The notes under the pieces: generated by a model
Seen by the model: only the letters and a program-made list of their open reading frames with translations
What the model was told of the DNA's origin: nothing
The model's database searches: none
Part shown: piece by piece, positions 37,945-39,664 of the stretch
Position numbering within the stretch: position 1 is the first letter of the stretch
Layout: every line of letters begins with the position of its first letter
Made by a program: the position numbers and the translations under genes
NCBI GenBank assembly: GCA_017635415.1
Contig: JAGBLM010000061.1
Span: forward strand, 1-39,664
Direction: 5' to 3'
Origin: Succinivibrio sp.
GTDB lineage: Bacteria; Pseudomonadota; Gammaproteobacteria; Enterobacterales; Succinivibrionaceae
DNA: 39,664 nt

Positions 37945-39123
37945 CTACTTTTTCATTTCCAGTTTCGGTTTAGTCGCATCAGCATTAGGCCAGTACACAA
38001 TCAGTGTACTTATAAAAGTTGCCAAAGGAATTGAGAAGAATACGCCCCAGAATCCCCACAAACCACCAAAAATCAGAATTGCCGCCAGAATTGAAAACGC
38101 ATCAAGATTCATGGCCTTTGAAAACAGCATTGGCGTCAGGATATTGCTGTCTAAAAGCTGAATCAGGATATAGACCGCCCACAGCCAGGCAAAGGTACTG
38201 GAAAAGCCAAACTGCAGCACCGAGATCAGCAGAACAGGAATGGCAATCAGAATCGCACCAACGTACGGGATCACCACCGACAGACCAACGCCGATACCAA
38301 GCAAAAACGCGTAATTCAGACCAAAGACAAGAAAAGAGGATGTATTGACTATCGAAATAATAACGATGTGGATCAGTTTGCCGCGGATATAACCTTCAAT
38401 CTGGGAATTGATCTTTGGCCAGAACTCATGGATCAGAACCTGATTGTTAGGCAGGATATAAGTCCGCATTCTTCTTTGCAGAACATGCTTATTCATCAGC
38501 ATTAAATACATGAAAATCGGAACGATAATCATATACATCAGCCAGGTAAAGGCGTTGACCACAGAAGGCATTATCTGATTACGCATTATCTGCGCGATAT
38601 TATTAAGCAGTGACTGATGAACGCTGTTTACACCGCTTTCAATTTCCTCAAAAGTAAACATTCCTGGAATTGGGTCAGGCATTTTATTGACCAATTCCTC
38701 AATATTTCTGGCGATCGCATAATCAAGATCATTTGCTGACATCTGAAAGGCTGAATCACCGTTGCCGCCTTCTGTAGACTGAGACTGCGTCGTTTCAGCT
38801 GAATAGTAGGCCACACTGTTATAGAAATCTGTGCCCTGTTTAATAACTCGTGGCAGTAGCAGCAGGATAATGGACGCAGCAAAGCCAATGAACAGAATCA
38901 TTACCACGGTCGAGGCCACAGGTCTTGAAAGACCAAATCTGCGGGTGAGAGCTCTGACTCCCCAGTCAAGGCAGTAGGCCAGACACAAAGCCACCACAAT
39001 CGGTCCGACCAGCCACATAAAATAATAAATAACCAGAAATGCCGCAATCAGAACAAGAGCAAATTCCACTGTTCCAGGCTGTGAAAAATGACGGTAATAC
39101 CAGTTCTTAAACAAACTGTACAT
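37945..39123 (-). CDS. AI-2E family membrane protein, PerM-like
   Basis: A polytopic inner-membrane protein of 392 residues with about eight hydrophobic helices, for example FALVLIAAFLVIYYFMWLVG and VVALCLAYCLDWGVRALTRR near the N-terminus. The C-terminal family region reads YVGAILIAIPVLLISVLQFG and LDSNILTPMLFSKAMNLDA. The family (PF01594) is named after E. coli TqsA, but members include PerM and sodium/proton antiporters, so autoinducer transport should not be assumed. The ATG at 39123 has GGAG 9 bp upstream; an in-frame GTG at 39141 lacks a good site. It converges on cnoX and has 541 bp of mostly non-coding DNA upstream. Confidence 0.88.
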   Translation of the reverse strand: MYSLFKNWYYRHFSQPGTVEFALVLIAAFLVIYYFMWLVGPIVVALCLAYCLDWGVRALTRRFGLSRPVASTVVMILFIGFAASIILLLLPRVIKQGTDFYNSVAYYSAETTQSQSTEGGNGDSAFQMSANDLDYAIARNIEELVNKMPDPIPGMFTFEEIESGVNSVHQSLLNNIAQIMRNQIMPSVVNAFTWLMYMIIVPIFMYLMLMNKHVLQRRMRTYILPNNQVLIHEFWPKINSQIEGYIRGKLIHIVIISIVNTSSFLVFGLNYAFLLGIGVGLSVVIPYVGAILIAIPVLLISVLQFGFSSTFAWLWAVYILIQLLDSNILTPMLFSKAMNLDAFSILAAILIFGGLWGFWGVFFSIPLATFISTLIVYWPNADATKPKLEMKK

Positions 39124-39444
39124 TGATGCGCTCCGAAACACTCTTCAATCGAGCTGTCCTAAAAACACGAGGGCACTCATCAGGATATGACGTTTTCAAT
39201 AAATTCCCCAATGACTGCACTTACCGTGCGAGGTGTAAGATTTATAATCTTATTATGTTACTGAAGACAGTGTACTTTCAATCTGTATCTGCATCCGATT
39301 GCAGAAATTCTATATTAAGCGGAATACAAGCGTCAGTTTCTTTAAGTAATCAATCTTACCGTCAGATAAACTTTGCACCTTTGTTTTCATGTTTTCAGAC
39401 AATTCAGATCACAAAAATACTAGTCATATGTTGTTTACAAGAAT

Positions 39445-39458
39445 GTGATAAAAATCAA
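39445..39458. promoter_or_regulatory. FNR-like binding site
   Basis: GTGAT-AAAA-ATCAA matches the FNR consensus TTGAT-N4-ATCAA at 9 of 10 specified positions. The G at the first position is also the CRP-like form of the half-site. It lies about 180 bp upstream of the putative rightward gene start. Confidence 0.45.
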
Positions 39459-39510
39459 ACTAATTTCAGGGCCTACGCACGAAATTTACAAATCTGCCTT
39501 TTCTACGCTG

Positions 39511-39579
39511 TCAGATCCTATTAAAAAAAATAAGGATATGAATAGATCTGAACTGGTCAGTATAAGAATCAGATCTATT
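39511..39579. repeat. Three copies of a TCAGATC(C)TATT element
   Basis: Copies are at 39511-39522 (TCAGATCCTATT, forward), 39541-39551 (AATAGATCTGA, reverse) and 39569-39579 (TCAGATCTATT, forward). Copies two and three are a perfect 11-bp inverted repeat around 17 bp, which itself contains ACTG-GT-CAGT. The spacing (about 30 bp, then 28 bp between starts) is close to three DNA turns, suggesting an operator array or a cruciform/RNA hairpin. Confidence 0.6.
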
Positions 39580-39636
39580 AATCTTCTGCACTAATGTGTA
39601 CACTGTCCTCATCAGTTTTCTCTTAACAGGTGTTGG

Positions 39637-39664
39637 ATGTCGGTACAGGATGTTATCTCTCAGA
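39637..39664 (+). CDS. Possible start of a gene running off the right edge
   Basis: An ATG with AGG 7 bp upstream opens a frame MSVQDVISQ that stays open to the window end. Only nine codons are visible, so no function can be given. The regulatory-looking DNA just upstream is the main reason to suspect a real gene. Confidence 0.3.

Larger units (their letters stand above)
39124..39636. other. AT-rich intergenic regulatory region
   Basis: About 510 bp with no convincing gene. It contains an FNR-like site (39445-39458), three copies of a TCAGATC(C)TATT element (39511-39579) and, at its end, a possible start of a rightward gene. The first 300 bp should hold the promoter of the perM-like gene, but no clear -10/-35 pair stands out. 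Confidence 0.5.

Noticed and set aside
37945-39123. Autoinducer-2 exporter and hence a quorum-sensing locus
   Set aside because: The family name is historical; the sequence looks PerM-like and no lux or lsr genes are near.
39123-39524. Rightward 133-codon ORF in the right-hand intergenic region
   Set aside because: Low-complexity, Ile/Ser/Thr-rich translation of AT-rich DNA, overlapping the FNR-like site, with no ribosome site or family resemblance.

Overview
The window looks like chromosome of a motile, flagellated gammaproteobacterium of the Aeromonadales / Succinivibrionaceae type (gut anaerobes). That assignment is inference. It rests on the gammaproteobacterial order rlmN-rodZ-ispG-hisS-yfgM-bamB-der, on queA-tgt-yajC-secD-secF, on FlrB/FlrC-type flagellar regulators with sigma-54 promoters, and on a PF09820-type AAA-ATPase gene of a kind common in anaerobes. 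No rRNA, tRNA, CRISPR array or prophage was seen.

Layout. 1-138: 3' end of a group II intron (domains V and VI), cut by the left edge. 169-3633: an IclR regulator, then the two-component pair flrB-flrC read leftward from a consensus sigma-54 promoter. 4044-7940: purL, with a GC hairpin downstream and, upstream, a PurR-like box and a hairpin/T-tract. 8085-11467: rightward block with a 47-codon basic ORF (own extended -10 promoter), then a second consensus sigma-54 promoter driving fliS, a fliT-like gene and a MAF-type flagellin-modification gene.

11532-20947: leftward run rlmN, rodZ, ispG, hisS, yfgM, bamB, der, covering rRNA/tRNA methylation, cell shape, isoprenoid synthesis, tRNA charging, envelope assembly and ribosome biogenesis. 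21005-24272: leftward trio of a divergent cysteine desulfurase, an M17 aminopeptidase and a sirtuin. 24353-26484: accessory-looking AAA/PD-(D/E)XK gene bounded by a 12-bp inverted repeat, and a SmtB-type metalloregulator. 26584-33341: queA, tgt, yajC, secD, secF and nlpI, all leftward. 33366-34967: an orphan HExxH + VWA protein. 35204-37882: rightward pair of a PbgA/YejM-like inner-membrane protein and CnoX. 37945-39123: PerM-like AI-2E family membrane protein. 39124-39664: regulatory DNA with an FNR-like site and three copies of a TCAGATC(C)TATT element, before what may be the first codons of a gene beyond the edge.

The best-connected story is flagellar: FlrC is a sigma-54 activator, and the window holds two exact-consensus sigma-54 promoters, one before flrBC and one before the late flagellar fliS block. 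Several housekeeping proteins carry extensions not seen in E. coli: RodZ at the N-terminus, BamB as a C-terminal coiled coil ending in a repeated SGFGL, and Der in its linker and tail.
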